32,058 bases of DNA from Methanosarcinales archaeon (GCA_003661105.1 QMVM01000001.1:1-32058), one strand, 5' to 3'; numbered from the stretch's first letter, positions 7,581-15,993 are shown. Notes: generated by a model from the sequence alone, not told the origin. Translations and numbers: made by a program.

Positions 7581-8999
7581 TCACTCCACCACCCTCACCG
7601 TGATCAGATTGGTGGTCCCGGAAACGAAGATCGGCACTCCGGTCGTGAGCACCACCCGGTCCCCAGCCTTTGCAAAGCCAGCGTCCATCGCGGATCGCAC
7701 CGACGCATCCATCGCCTCATCAGTCGTCCCAACCGCAGGGATTCTAAGCGGAGTAACGCCCCATATAAGAGCAAGTCTCGAGAAGGTCGCTTCGTCCGGC
7801 GTTATCGCGATGATCGGAGTTTTCGGGCGGTACATCGAGACGACGGTTGCCGTGCTTCCCGAGTACGTGGTGGTGATGATCGCTGCGGCATTCAGATTGC
7901 ATGCAAGCTGGCAGACGGCATGCCCGATGCTGCGTTCGATCGAGAGTCCGGTCACATCGGCGTCTGCGTCCGTGTGCATCCGCCATCCAACAGACTCGGT
8001 CGTTCTTGCGATCCGGTCCATCATACTAAGGCTCTCGATTGGATAGTCTCCGATCGTGGTCTCTCCTGAGAGCATGATCGCATCAGTCCCGTCCAGTATG
8101 GCGTTTGCGACATCTGTCGCCTCGGCGCGGGTCGGGATCGCATCATGGATCATCGATTCGAGCATCTGGGTGGCTGTGATAACAGGCTTGCCTGATGCAT
8201 TGGACTCCGCGATGAGCCTCTTCTGCGTAATCGGCACCTCTTCAATCGGAATCTCGACTCCGAGATCCCCTCTCGCCACCATGATCCCATCCGCCACCTT
8301 CAGTATCTCCGGAAAATTGTCAAGCCCCTTCTTCGTCTCGATTTTGGCGATGACCGGGATATCTACCTCCTGCTCATGGATCATCTGCTTGACACCGGAG
8401 ATATCGGACGCTCTCCTCACGAATGAAACTGCAATGTAATCGACATTATGTTCTATTCCGAATGAGATATCCTTTTTATCCTTTTCAGTGACGCTCGGTA
8501 CTGAAAAATGCGCCTCCGGGACGCTTACCCCCCTTTTATCGGTGAGAACTCCTCCAACAACAACCTTCGCCTCGACACACCCTCCATCAGTACTCACGAC
8601 CACCATTCTGATCCTGCCGTCATCGATCATGATCGTCTGACCATCTGATACCTCTTTAGCAAAGAGCGGATACCTCACGCCGATATGACACGCATCTCCG
8701 ATTATGTCGCTGGACTGGATGGTTACATCATCTCCAGCGCGTAGAACGATGCTTCCACCTTGCACCCGGGAGGTCCTGATCTTCGGACCCTGAATATCCA
8801 GCATTATAGCGACGGCACGGTTCTGCTCCTGTGAAAGTGCTCGTACCACGCGTATCTGTCTCGCGTGCCACTCATGCGTGCCATGCGACATGTTGAGCCG
8901 GCAGACATCCATGCCGCGCCCGATCAGCTGGCGCAGGGATTCCTCGGATTCGGTGGCAGGTCCGGTGGTGCAGATGATCTTTGTTCTTCTCATGGTCAT
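7581..8999 (-). CDS. pyk: Pyruvate kinase
   Basis: A 472-residue enzyme converting phosphoenolpyruvate and ADP to pyruvate and ATP, the last glycolytic step. The A barrel starts RRTKIICTTGPAT; the B domain is bracketed by MLDIQGPKIRT and PSVTEKDKKDI; then follow the metal and substrate motifs AKIET, VARGDLGVEIP, the signature PVITATQMLESM, the stretch RAEATDVANAILDGTDAIML and a C domain with TTYSGSTATVVSMYRP. Length matches the family. The frame is open upstream to 9212, but that would add some 70 unrelated residues, and the TATA box at 9092-9099 puts the transcript start near 9068, so ATG 8999 (or 8993) is preferred. No clear ribosome site is seen. The gene stands alone between two transposon remnants. 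Confidence 0.93.
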   Translation of the reverse strand: MTMRRTKIICTTGPATESEESLRQLIGRGMDVCRLNMSHGTHEWHARQIRVVRALSQEQNRAVAIMLDIQGPKIRTSRVQGGSIVLRAGDDVTIQSSDIIGDACHIGVRYPLFAKEVSDGQTIMIDDGRIRMVVVSTDGGCVEAKVVVGGVLTDKRGVSVPEAHFSVPSVTEKDKKDISFGIEHNVDYIAVSFVRRASDISGVKQMIHEQEVDIPVIAKIETKKGLDNFPEILKVADGIMVARGDLGVEIPIEEVPITQKRLIAESNASGKPVITATQMLESMIHDAIPTRAEATDVANAILDGTDAIMLSGETTIGDYPIESLSMMDRIARTTESVGWRMHTDADADVTGLSIERSIGHAVCQLACNLNAAAIITTTYSGSTATVVSMYRPKTPIIAITPDEATFSRLALIWGVTPLRIPAVGTTDEAMDASVRSAMDAGFAKAGDRVVLTTGVPIFVSGTTNLITVRVVE

Positions 9000-9091
9000 G
9001 GTTCTGTGTAGTACAATAGTCCGGTTCCAGTCGATCGGGAATTTATGTATCACATCCCAACTCAAGTCCGCCTTACTCTTTTGAGGGGCGG

Positions 9092-9099
9092 CATATAAG
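9092..9099 (-). promoter_or_regulatory. TATA box for pyk
   Basis: On the minus strand CTTATATG sits about 95 nt before the chosen pyk start, giving a leader of roughly 65-70 nt. An inverted repeat TTGAGACTG/CAGTCTCAA (9104-9112 and 9226-9234) lies just upstream of the promoter. Confidence 0.55.
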
Positions 9100-9305
9100 A
9101 GTTTTGAGACTGTAGTGTAGCGACAATTTAATTTGCAGATGCAATAAAAAATCTCCACATCATAATATATCGCTGTCGCGCGACGATTGATGAGGCTCAT
9201 AACATTCTTCAACTTCTTAAGAGTGCAGTCTCAAGGAGACTTTACATATGCGGGGTTCGTATCCTATTGTATGGAACGTGGGGGACTCCACCATGATTTA
9301 TGCAC

Positions 9306-9325
9306 GATAACATTTTGGGACCAGT
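9306..9325 (+). repeat. Left terminal inverted repeat of the ISH6-like element
   Basis: GATAACATTTTGGGACCAGT; it pairs with 10476-10495 with one mismatch. Confidence 0.8.
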
Positions 9326-9416
9326 CTATATTTGGGGCACAAAAAATCTATCCGAAAATTCCAGTAACACCGGCAAGGATCCGGGATGCCACATAGTACA
9401 TGCTCCGAACCGTCAC

Positions 9417-10399
9417 CTATGCGATTATCTGCCAGATGGTGTTCACCATAATTTCCAGATTCTTATCGACCCACGACTGACGATTCTTCTTTATTCTCTG
9501 TCCAACGATCCCCCTAAGGTTTTCGACGTGATTATTGTTGTCAGGGATATGTATTCCTCTTGATGTCAATTTTGCGAACAGCGTTACTTTACCAGCGGTT
9601 CTGAGAATGAATTTAGCAGTATTACTGTTCTTGTTCCTTGATAACAGCTCATTAGCGATTGACAGCAACTCTTTTTGAGTGGTATCTATTTGATTCGTAC
9701 ACTGCTGGATTCTGTAGCCACAATCCTCTAAATGTTGTTGTAAGTTAGCATCTCCGTCACAAATAGCGTACACTTCGTCAGAAATGTTGTAATTCCTCTT
9801 GATATGGGATAAAAACTCTGACCAACTCTTGACCGCATCCAGGTATAGTAGAAACTCTTCTCCGGTTTCCAAATCGAGCCCCAACGCGCCTTTGATGCTA
9901 GGACGACCGCCCGACCGCCTCTTTGATTTGGTGTCATCTATGATTATAGCATCGATCGTTTGACCGTTGTATTGCGAATAAATTGGATTTCTTATTGGTA
10001 GTGTCTTATTTTCATAGAATATTTTCTTTAACTTGGAAGAACTCACTTTAACCCCCTGCAAGATGCCAATCAGAAAAGATGCCTCCGAAAACGAGACTAT
10101 TGTGCACAGATATTTCCACGAAGGATGGTGTATGGAATCAAGTAGATTTTTATCTCGGTTGTGCAAATAAGGCACTATGAACGTTTTTTCCCCGCTTCAT
10201 CGAGCGTTCTCTTTGCATGGAAGTCAAATTCAAAATGGGGTGTCCTGATGTGTACTTTTTTGCTTCCCTTTCTCATTTTCGCTTGTTGTGCCATATCATC
10301 CTGCAAACTGTCGAGATACTTCCTTGGTCCGAGGTCTTCGATGCTGTTGACTGCGTCATCGCCGATGCCAACTTCGATGGTCAGTTTCCGTTCAGGCAT
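9417..10399 (-). CDS. ISH6-family transposase, split by a -1 frameshift
   Basis: Two frames together encode a transposase of about 327 residues. The first (ATG 10399 to TAG 10175-10177) gives the N-terminus RKLTIEVGIGDDAVNSIEDL and ends EAGKKRS. The second begins in the -1 frame and overlaps; joined at the A6 run (10184-10189, T6 on the plus strand) it reads EAGKKTFIVPYLHNRD. The catalytic domain carries IIIDDTKSKR, then VYAICDGDAN and NNHVENLRGIVGQRIKKN, matching the D-D-E order and the DDTK, DAD-like and NPVER-like blocks of ISH6 transposases. The shift at a homopolymer may be programmed slippage, as in several IS families, or a simple mutation. It ends with TAG. Confidence 0.75.
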
Positions 10400-10475
10400 G
10401 TGCAATTGAACTGGAGGCGTTTTTATTAAAACTTGTTATGAACCGGCTGGGAATGAATACTGTGCCCGAGTAAAA

Positions 10476-10495
10476 ACTGGTCCCAAAATATTATC
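10476..10495 (-). repeat. Right terminal inverted repeat of the ISH6-like element
   Basis: ACTGGTCCCAAAATATTATC, the reverse complement of the left end except for one base. Confidence 0.8.
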
Positions 10496-10532
10496 ACTCT
10501 ATGAAAGAAACGATACTCACAACCATGAAACG

Positions 10533-10542
10533 CTATTTAAAT
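10533..10542 (+). promoter_or_regulatory. Probable TATA box for hicBA
   Basis: CTATTTAAAT lies about 75 nt upstream of the hicB start and just outside the IS right end. Confidence 0.45.
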
Positions 10543-10615
10543 CCGTTGACCGTTACAAGTATTCGGACGCGAAAACAGAAGCGACTTCTAATCGATGCAA
10601 TCTGGGAGATATGAT

Positions 10616-10852
10616 ATGGAAAAATTTAATCTGACCGCCATAATGTGGAGCGAAGAGGACGTATATGTTTCAAAATGCCCTGAGTTGGGCGTTGCAAGTT
10701 GTGGAGATACGCTGGAAGAGGCACTTAGCAATTTAAAAGAAGCAGTAGAGCTTTATCTCGATAACGCCAGGGAGTTAGGGCTTATTACAGATGTAGAAAC
10801 TGCCCTCACATCTTCTCATAAATTCACATCGGCATTCGAGGTTGCCGCATGA
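10616..10852 (+). CDS. hicB: HicB-type antitoxin
   Basis: A 78-residue protein with the HicB fold: a partial RNase H-like sheet (FNLTAIMWSEEDVYVSKCPELGVASCGDT) and the helix LEEALSNLKEAVELYLDNA, the hallmark of HicB/UPF0150. The family neutralises HicA and usually represses its own promoter. ATG 10616 is preferred over 10595 because GGGAG lies 7 nt before it. It overlaps hicA by 4 nt (ATGA), implying translational coupling. Antitoxin-first order is the reverse of the Escherichia coli arrangement. It is short compared with forms carrying a C-terminal DNA-binding helix, so the C-terminus (SSHKFTSAFEVAA) probably gives little direct DNA contact. Confidence 0.88.
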   Translation: MEKFNLTAIMWSEEDVYVSKCPELGVASCGDTLEEALSNLKEAVELYLDNARELGLITDVETALTSSHKFTSAFEVAA

Positions 10853-11088
10853 AGAAGATTCCAGCAGTTTCTTCGGATGATGTGGCCCGGGTATTGAAAA
10901 AAGTGGGATTTGAGTATGCTCCAAAGCGTGGTAAGGGTAGTCACGCCGCGTTTTACAGAATTGATGAAAATGGGCGTAAATTACTTGTTATTGTGCCGAA
11001 AAGGAGAGAACTGCCAAAAGGAACTCTTTTATCTATTCTTCAACAAGCTAATTTGTCAAAAGATGATTTTATTAAATTACTGAAATAA
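10849..11088 (+). CDS. hicA: HicA-type mRNA interferase toxin
   Basis: A 79-residue basic protein with the double-stranded-RNA-binding-like fold of HicA (YcfA). The segment VARVLKKVGFEYAPKRGKGSHAAFYR contains the conserved GSH histidine needed for RNA cleavage, followed by VPKRRELPKGTLLSILQQANLS, the second strand and helix block of the family. It is expected to cut mRNA when free and to be inactive bound to HicB. The ATG overlaps the hicB stop. The pair sits in a mobile-element-rich patch, consistent with the acquired nature of such modules. Confidence 0.9.
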   Translation: MKKIPAVSSDDVARVLKKVGFEYAPKRGKGSHAAFYRIDENGRKLLVIVPKRRELPKGTLLSILQQANLSKDDFIKLLK

Positions 11089-11122
11089 ATAATGAAACGA
11101 TGAGAGCAAAATCAACAAACTG

Positions 11123-11174
11123 CCCACGGATGCCCTCGAATTCATTCGTGGGTTGGAAGGCTGGGGCTTAACCC
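11123..11174 (+). other. Nested-hairpin element, possibly an IS200/IS605-type end
   Basis: Two neighbouring stems can form: CCCACG (11123-11128) with CGTGGG (11147-11152), and GGGTT (11150-11154) with AACCC (11170-11174), sharing three bases. The GGTTGGAAGGCTGGGG stretch resembles the structured tails found downstream of archaeal tnpB genes. No tnpB or tnpA frame is present, so this would be a solo end or just a structured intergenic sequence. The rest of the 222-base gap holds only a TTTAAG/CTTAAA pair (11261-11276), probably the leuS promoter. Confidence 0.35.
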
Positions 11175-11310
11175 AAACCTCGTCTCTTCCACTCCAAGCT
11201 TCAAATATCCGAAATCATACAAATCAGAACCAACGCACCATCTGAATTGGCACCCCCGCGGGTTTAAGAAATCTTAAAGTACAGCTAAGTTTCAGATTCA
11301 TCTGATCGAC

Positions 11311-14211
11311 ATGCAATACAATCCACAGACGATCGAGAGAAAATGGCAGGAAAAATGGGATGCAGAACGGATATTCCAGCCAGAGGTATCCGGTAAAGAG
11401 AAGTATTTCATAACAATTCCATATCCCTACTTAAACGGAAATTTACATGCCGGTCATACCAGAACATTCACCATAGGAGATGTTATAGCCAGATACCAGC
11501 GGATGCTTGGACGAAACGTCCTCTTTCCAATGGGTTTTCATGCAACAGGCACCCCGCTCATAGGTCTTGCCGAATTGATCGCAAAACGCGATCCCGAAAC
11601 CGTGCGCGTCTACACGGAACTGCACGGCATCCCCATGGATGTGCTTGAGACGCTCGACTCTCCTGAATCGCTTGCCGAATATTTCGGCAGGGAAGCAGAG
11701 GCTGTGATGCGGAAGGTCGGATTCTCCATCGACTGGACCAGGAGGTTCACAACGATCGATCCGGCTTACAAGAAGTTTATTGAATGGCAGTTTAATCGGC
11801 TGTATGACCTCGGTTATGTCGTCAAGGGCTCGCATCCGGTGAGGTGGTGCCCGAATGACCAAAATCCGGTCGAGGATCATGATCTGCTCCACGGGGAGGG
11901 TGCAAACATCCTCGATTACACATTACTCAAATTCAAACTCAAGTCGGATGCATCAGATGCACCGGACGGATGGGTTCTTCCGTGCGCAACGCTCCGCCCT
12001 GAAACCGTATTCGGTGTTACGAACCTCTGGATCAATCCCGAAGTCGTGTATGCGAAAGTCAGCGTCAATTCCGAGAAGTGGATCGTTTCTGAGGAAGCGT
12101 ACCGGAAACTGACGTACACCGATAAGGAGGTTAAAAAGATCGGCGAGATCAGCGGGAAGGATCTCATCGGAAAGACTGTCCGAAATCCGGTGATCGAGCA
12201 TGATGTGCTGATCCTGCCTGCAAGTTTTGTTGATCCCGCGAATGGAAGCGGGGTCGTGATGAGCGTTCCGGCACATGCGCCTTACGACTATCTGGCGCTA
12301 AGGGACCTTAAGGGGGTTGAACTCATCGAATACGGCATCCTTGATCTCTCGGACATCGAGCTGATCTCGCTTATCGAGGTTCCTGAGATGGGCGAGTTTC
12401 CTGCTGTTGAGATCGTGGAGGAACTCGGGGTTAAGGATCAGTCGGATCCGCTTGCAGAGAAGGCTACAAAACTCGTTTACAGAAGGGAGTTTCACCACGG
12501 GGTGCTTAAGGAGAATACGGGCAAGTACAGCGGGACTCCGGTCTCAAAGATAAAGGACGTCCTGACACGTGATCTCATCGAAGAGAACCTCGCAGACGTC
12601 TTTTACGAGTTCAGCGAACTGCCTGTGGTGTGCAGATGCGGGACGACATGCGTTGTTGCGATGGTCAAGGATCAGTGGTTCCTCAACTATTCTAACCCGG
12701 ACTGGAAGGCTAAAGTGTATGACCACCTTACCCGGATGCGGATCATCCCTGATGAACTGCGAGTTGAGTTCGAGAACAAGATCGATTGGTTGAAGGATAA
12801 GGCGTGTGCCCGCAAAAAAGGGCTTGGAACAAGACTGCCCTGTGATGACAAGTGGCTCATTGAGTCTCTTGCGGATTCGACGATTTACATGTCGTATTAC
12901 ATCATCTCAAAGTATCTTGACCGGCTAAAGGTGGAACAGCTCACGCCCGAGTTCTTTGATTATGTGCTGCTCGGAGAGGGCAGCGCGGATGGCATGTCTG
13001 TCGACCCGGATCTCGTAGAGCAGATACACGGCGACTTTGAGTACTGGTATCCTGTCGATATCAGGTCGTCAGGGAAGGATCTTGTCCCGAATCATCTCTT
13101 ATTCTTCCTATTCCACCACGTAGCCCTCTTTCCGGAGGATAAACTGCCAGAAGCGATCGCAATAAATGGATTCGTATCTCTTGAAGGAGAGAAGATGAGC
13201 AAGTCAAAAGGACCTCTGCTCACACTTAACCAGTCGATCGATGATTACGGTGCCGACGTGGTGCGGCTCTACATCCTCGGCGCTGCTGAGCAGACGCAGG
13301 ATGCGGACTGGCGATCCGAGGGCGCCAAAAGCACGCATAAGCAACTGGAGCGGTTCTACAACACTGTACGCGATATCGTCGAGACGCCAGAGCCGGATAG
13401 CGGTGTAGCACAAGAAATAGGGGCAGAGCCAGAGATCATCGATAGGTGGATGATGAGCCGGCTCCAGCACCGGATCGCAGAAACGAGCACGGCTCTCGAT
13501 GTGCTTCGCACGAGACATGCGCTTCAGAACGCATTCTACCTGCTGATGAACGATCTTAAGTGGTACCAGCGAAGAGGTGGTACAGCGTCCCTGAAAGATA
13601 TTGCAAGCGTCTGGATCCGGCTGATGGCCCCGTTCACGCCGCATGTCTGTGAGGAGTTGTGGACGGCGGCAGGAAACGACGGTTCGGTCTCGCTTTCAGA
13701 GTATCCGATCCCGGATCTAAGTCTGATCGACAGAGATTCCGAAAGAGCAGAGGAACTGGTGGAAAACACGCTTGGCGACATCGAGGAGATCGTTAGGGTG
13801 GCTGGGATAAAGCCTGGAAAGATCATGCTCTTCACAGCCCCGGTCTGGAAGAACATCGCATTCAAGGCTGCTCTTCTGGCGAAGCAGTCCGGAAAACTGG
13901 AGATGGGCTCTCTGATGAAGGAGTTAATGCAGAATCCCGAGATCAAGAAACATGCACGTGAGGTTCCGAAGTTCGTGCAGTCGTTAGTTAAGGATGTGCA
14001 GAGATGGGGCGATGAACAGATCGCAGACTCCACCCGATCGGCGGATGAACTGGACGTGCTCCTAAAATCCGCAGGTTTCATCGGAAAGGAGTTTAACTGT
14101 GCAGTTGCTGTCATGGACGCTGATTCTGCAGGTGATGATGTCGATCCACAGGGCAAGCGGAGATTTGCGGAACCCGGAAGGCCTGCAATCTATATCGAGA
14201 AGCAGCGGTGA
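11311..14211 (+). CDS. leuS: Leucyl-tRNA synthetase (archaeal type)
   Basis: A 966-residue class I synthetase that charges tRNA-Leu. The HIGH-type motif is HAGH at residues 46-49 within YPYLNGNLHAGHTRTFTIGD, and the KMSKS loop is at residues 628-632. Between them lies a large CP1 editing insertion (about residues 170-480, including the block VLPCATLRPETVFGVTNLW) that removes mischarged amino acids. The C-terminal anticodon-binding helices begin near DRWMMSRLQHRI, and the final domain extends to about 966, the usual archaeal/eukaryal length. The leader is short, and a TTTAAG/CTTAAA pair 34-50 nt upstream is the likely promoter. It ends in TGA. Confidence 0.97.
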   Translation: MQYNPQTIERKWQEKWDAERIFQPEVSGKEKYFITIPYPYLNGNLHAGHTRTFTIGDVIARYQRMLGRNVLFPMGFHATGTPLIGLAELIAKRDPETVRVYTELHGIPMDVLETLDSPESLAEYFGREAEAVMRKVGFSIDWTRRFTTIDPAYKKFIEWQFNRLYDLGYVVKGSHPVRWCPNDQNPVEDHDLLHGEGANILDYTLLKFKLKSDASDAPDGWVLPCATLRPETVFGVTNLWINPEVVYAKVSVNSEKWIVSEEAYRKLTYTDKEVKKIGEISGKDLIGKTVRNPVIEHDVLILPASFVDPANGSGVVMSVPAHAPYDYLALRDLKGVELIEYGILDLSDIELISLIEVPEMGEFPAVEIVEELGVKDQSDPLAEKATKLVYRREFHHGVLKENTGKYSGTPVSKIKDVLTRDLIEENLADVFYEFSELPVVCRCGTTCVVAMVKDQWFLNYSNPDWKAKVYDHLTRMRIIPDELRVEFENKIDWLKDKACARKKGLGTRLPCDDKWLIESLADSTIYMSYYIISKYLDRLKVEQLTPEFFDYVLLGEGSADGMSVDPDLVEQIHGDFEYWYPVDIRSSGKDLVPNHLLFFLFHHVALFPEDKLPEAIAINGFVSLEGEKMSKSKGPLLTLNQSIDDYGADVVRLYILGAAEQTQDADWRSEGAKSTHKQLERFYNTVRDIVETPEPDSGVAQEIGAEPEIIDRWMMSRLQHRIAETSTALDVLRTRHALQNAFYLLMNDLKWYQRRGGTASLKDIASVWIRLMAPFTPHVCEELWTAAGNDGSVSLSEYPIPDLSLIDRDSERAEELVENTLGDIEEIVRVAGIKPGKIMLFTAPVWKNIAFKAALLAKQSGKLEMGSLMKELMQNPEIKKHAREVPKFVQSLVKDVQRWGDEQIADSTRSADELDVLLKSAGFIGKEFNCAVAVMDADSAGDDVDPQGKRRFAEPGRPAIYIEKQR

Positions 14212-14291
14212 TAGGTGATCTGTATCTGCCGACAGAGGGCCACGTCACGGGGTATCCAATCATAGTAACATCTTAAGTGTAGAGTTCACTG

Positions 14292-14300
14292 ACTTATATA
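14292..14300 (+). promoter_or_regulatory. TATA box for the DUF3795 gene
   Basis: ACTTATATA sits 17-25 nt before ATG 14317, a spacing that suggests a leaderless or almost leaderless transcript. Confidence 0.55.
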
Positions 14301-14316
14301 TGCAGGGAGTTTTAGA

Positions 14317-14769
14317 ATGACCGAAGAAGATAGGGAATTGATAGCATATTGTGGACTTTATTGCAGTGATTGCATAAATTACAAAGGCGAAATCGCCGAT
14401 CTGGCCAGAGATTTGAGAAAAAAATTGAGGGAAGCGAAATTCGATCGAGTTTCAAAAGGATTGGTAAAATATTTTAAACAATTTGATAATTACGAAACCT
14501 GCTACGAAGTTTTAGGAGCAATGGTCAGATTACGCTGTAATCGGGCTTGCTTAAACGGTGGAGGAAATCCTTCGTGTAAAATCAGAAGGTGCTGTCAGAA
14601 GAAAGAAATTCGCGGCTGTTGGGAATGTGATGAATTCGAAACGTGTGAAAAATTTGATTTCTTGATACCTATTCACGGAGATGCTAACTTAAAGAACCTG
14701 AAAAAGATCAAGAAAAAGGGGCAGGATAAGTTTATCGAAGGTAAAAGAGATTGGCAAACTTTGGAATAA
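14317..14769 (+). CDS. DUF3795 cysteine-rich protein
   Basis: A 150-residue protein opening with the DUF3795 signature YCGLYCSDCINYKGEI, followed by a helical, lysine-rich middle (DLARDLRKKLREAKFDRV) and a second cysteine cluster CNRAC...NPSCKIRRCCQKK...GCWECDEFETCEKF. The many paired cysteines suggest zinc or iron-sulfur binding. The family is common in methanogens and anaerobes; no function is established. Base composition is more AT-rich than the flanking leuS, so it may have been gained separately. The 3' end overlaps a different reading frame carrying a leucine-rich-variant repeat scrap. Confidence 0.85.
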   Translation: MTEEDRELIAYCGLYCSDCINYKGEIADLARDLRKKLREAKFDRVSKGLVKYFKQFDNYETCYEVLGAMVRLRCNRACLNGGGNPSCKIRRCCQKKEIRGCWECDEFETCEKFDFLIPIHGDANLKNLKKIKKKGQDKFIEGKRDWQTLE

Positions 14770-14887
14770 AGATATCCATAAACTATTATCTAAAGACGCA
14801 AAAGTCAGAACCAGTGCAGCAGATAATCTGGCAACTCCAGACCATCGAAAGGTTGTTATACTGGTAGCCAGAAATCCACGGTTGTGA
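14744..14887 (+). pseudogene. Fragment of a leucine-rich-variant/HEAT-like repeat protein
   Basis: In the +1 frame relative to DUF3795, the sequence after about 14744 reads KDIHKLLSKDAKVRTSAADN and on through LATPDHRKVVILVARNP to TGA at 14885-14887. The pattern LLS.DA.VR.SAA.N.ATP...V..LVA.NP is that of a leucine-rich-variant (LRV) or HEAT-like repeat of about 25 residues. There is no start codon of its own. It looks like the 3' remnant of a repeat protein overlapped or replaced by DUF3795, or a decayed C-terminal domain separated by a frameshift. Confidence 0.45.
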
Positions 14888-14893
14888 TGCATA

Positions 14894-15361
14894 ATGAAAG
14901 AGATCAGCACCTCATCAGGACTCGGAGGCATCCTGAATGCCTTTCGGAATCTCACCAAAGAATCGAAGCGGATAACGTTTGTCGGCACTCCCGGGTTCTG
15001 CGCCCCGTTTGCAGAACTGATCGCATATCCTATCAGGGATGCGGGCAAGGAGCTGGCGTTTGTCGCCAACCTCGACTTCGATGATGCGAAGAAAATCGTG
15101 TTCACGAGCCATGGCATGCAGATGGCTGGGACTACAGATGCTACCGCGGATACGGTAGTAATACTCGGCGGTCTTGCGATGCCAAAGATCAGCGTCGATG
15201 TTCACGCCCTGAAGTCGATGATCGATCTCATTCATGGAGGAGACGGAATGCTTATCGGCGTCTGCTTCATGAGTATCTTTGAGCTGTCAGGATGGTACGA
15301 CATCCTCGATTTCGATTATATGATCGATACACATACAAGTGTAAAGGTTCTTGAGAAGTGA
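14894..15361 (+). CDS. DUF2124 family protein
   Basis: A 155-residue protein of the methanogen-associated DUF2124 family. Recognisable blocks are ITFVGTPGFCAPFAELIAYP, VVILGGLAMPKISV and IGVCFMSIFELSGWYDILDFDYMID. The alternating strand-helix character suggests a Rossmann-like fold, but no ligand-binding motif can be assigned with confidence. It is the first gene of a run with eL20, pfdA and ftsY: 6 nt separate it from the ribosomal gene, so it is probably co-transcribed with translation and protein-targeting genes. A weak TATA-like GTTATACT lies about 35 nt upstream. The function is unknown. Confidence 0.85.
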   Translation: MKEISTSSGLGGILNAFRNLTKESKRITFVGTPGFCAPFAELIAYPIRDAGKELAFVANLDFDDAKKIVFTSHGMQMAGTTDATADTVVILGGLAMPKISVDVHALKSMIDLIHGGDGMLIGVCFMSIFELSGWYDILDFDYMIDTHTSVKVLEK

Positions 15362-15367
15362 TACAAT

Positions 15368-15556
15368 ATGACAAAAGAGTTCATAGTCAGCGGAACGTTC
15401 AAAGCCGGTTCGAACCGGGAGCGGTTTACCAAGACGGTAAGCAGCCAGAACCGGAAAAACGCAATTGAGAAAGTGTATTCGCTCATCGGGAGCAAACATC
15501 GGCTGAAGAGAAATTTTATTGACATAACAGACATTTCGGAGACAGGATCCTCATGA
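15368..15556 (+). CDS. rpl18a: Large-subunit ribosomal protein eL20 (L18Ae/LX)
   Basis: A 62-residue basic protein, the short archaeal LX/eL20 form. It starts MTKEFIVSGTFKAGSNRERFTKTV, continues with the conserved NRKNAIEKVYSLIGSKHRLKR and ends ITDISETGSS. It is part of the archaeal 50S subunit. It follows DUF2124 by 6 nt and overlaps pfdA by 4 nt (ATGA), so expression is coupled. Archaeal genomes commonly keep this gene beside pfdA and ftsY, often after rpl31e and eIF6; those upstream members are missing here and DUF2124 takes their place. Confidence 0.92.
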   Translation: MTKEFIVSGTFKAGSNRERFTKTVSSQNRKNAIEKVYSLIGSKHRLKRNFIDITDISETGSS

Positions 15557-15993
15557 GTGGACAACCTACAAACGATGAACTACAGCGATTGGCAGCTCAG
15601 CATGATGAACATCAGGCGCAAGCCGAGATGCTTGCGGAGCAGATAGAAGCGATCCAGATATCTATCATCGAATGCGAGCGCGCCGTAAACGCAATCGATG
15701 CGCTCAAGGACGAAGACGAAGTTGCGGCACTCGTTCCGATAGGCGCGGGTTCGTTCATGCACGCCAAACTGGCCAAATCCGACCGCACGATCATCAGCCT
15801 CGGATCGAACGTATCAGCAGAGATGTCTTCAGACGCTGCAAAAGACCGTCTCGTCGACAGGAGGGAGAAGCTCGCAAAGATACTTGAACAGATGAACCAG
15901 ACGATGGGCGAGCTGGCAAAGAGGATTCAGGCGATTCAGGCGGCGGCTACCAAACAGACGCAGGCAAGGCAGCCAGATCAGGCGTATATCTGA
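15553..15993 (+). CDS. pfdA: Prefoldin subunit alpha
   Basis: A 146-residue protein with two long coiled-coil helices (about residues 6-48 and 95-135) and a central beta-hairpin region (VAALVPIGAGSFMHAKLAKS...IISLGSNVSAEMS) typical of prefoldin alpha. The archaeal alpha2-beta4 complex binds unfolded proteins and hands them to the thermosome. The start overlaps eL20 by 4 nt and the stop overlaps the ftsY start by 1 nt. The C-terminal Gln/Ala-rich tail is slightly longer than in many homologues. Confidence 0.95.
   Translation: MSGQPTNDELQRLAAQHDEHQAQAEMLAEQIEAIQISIIECERAVNAIDALKDEDEVAALVPIGAGSFMHAKLAKSDRTIISLGSNVSAEMSSDAAKDRLVDRREKLAKILEQMNQTMGELAKRIQAIQAAATKQTQARQPDQAYI

Larger units (their letters stand above)
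9306..10495 (-). mobile_element. ISH6-family insertion sequence, about 1.19 kb
   Basis: The element is bounded by imperfect terminal inverted repeats, with a near-identical 20-base core (GATAAcATTTTGGGACCAGT at 9306-9325; its reverse complement with one change at 10476-10495) that extends inward with similarity to the GGGCAC block. The single transposase gene fills the interior. I could not find a convincing 8-bp target duplication: the flanks TTATGCAC and ACTCTATG differ. It lies between pyk and hicBA and its right end is about 120 bases before the hicB start. Confidence 0.8.

Noticed and set aside
7600..8439. Two long plus-strand frames opposite pyk
   Set aside because: Antisense to well conserved pyruvate kinase motifs.
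9104..9234. 9-bp inverted repeat TTGAGACTG/CAGTCTCAA near the pyk promoter as a miniature transposon
   Set aside because: The arms are short and extend poorly, and no target duplication is seen; it may be chance.
9298..10503. 8-bp target duplication of the ISH6-like element
   Set aside because: The flanking octamers TTATGCAC and ACTCTATG do not match.
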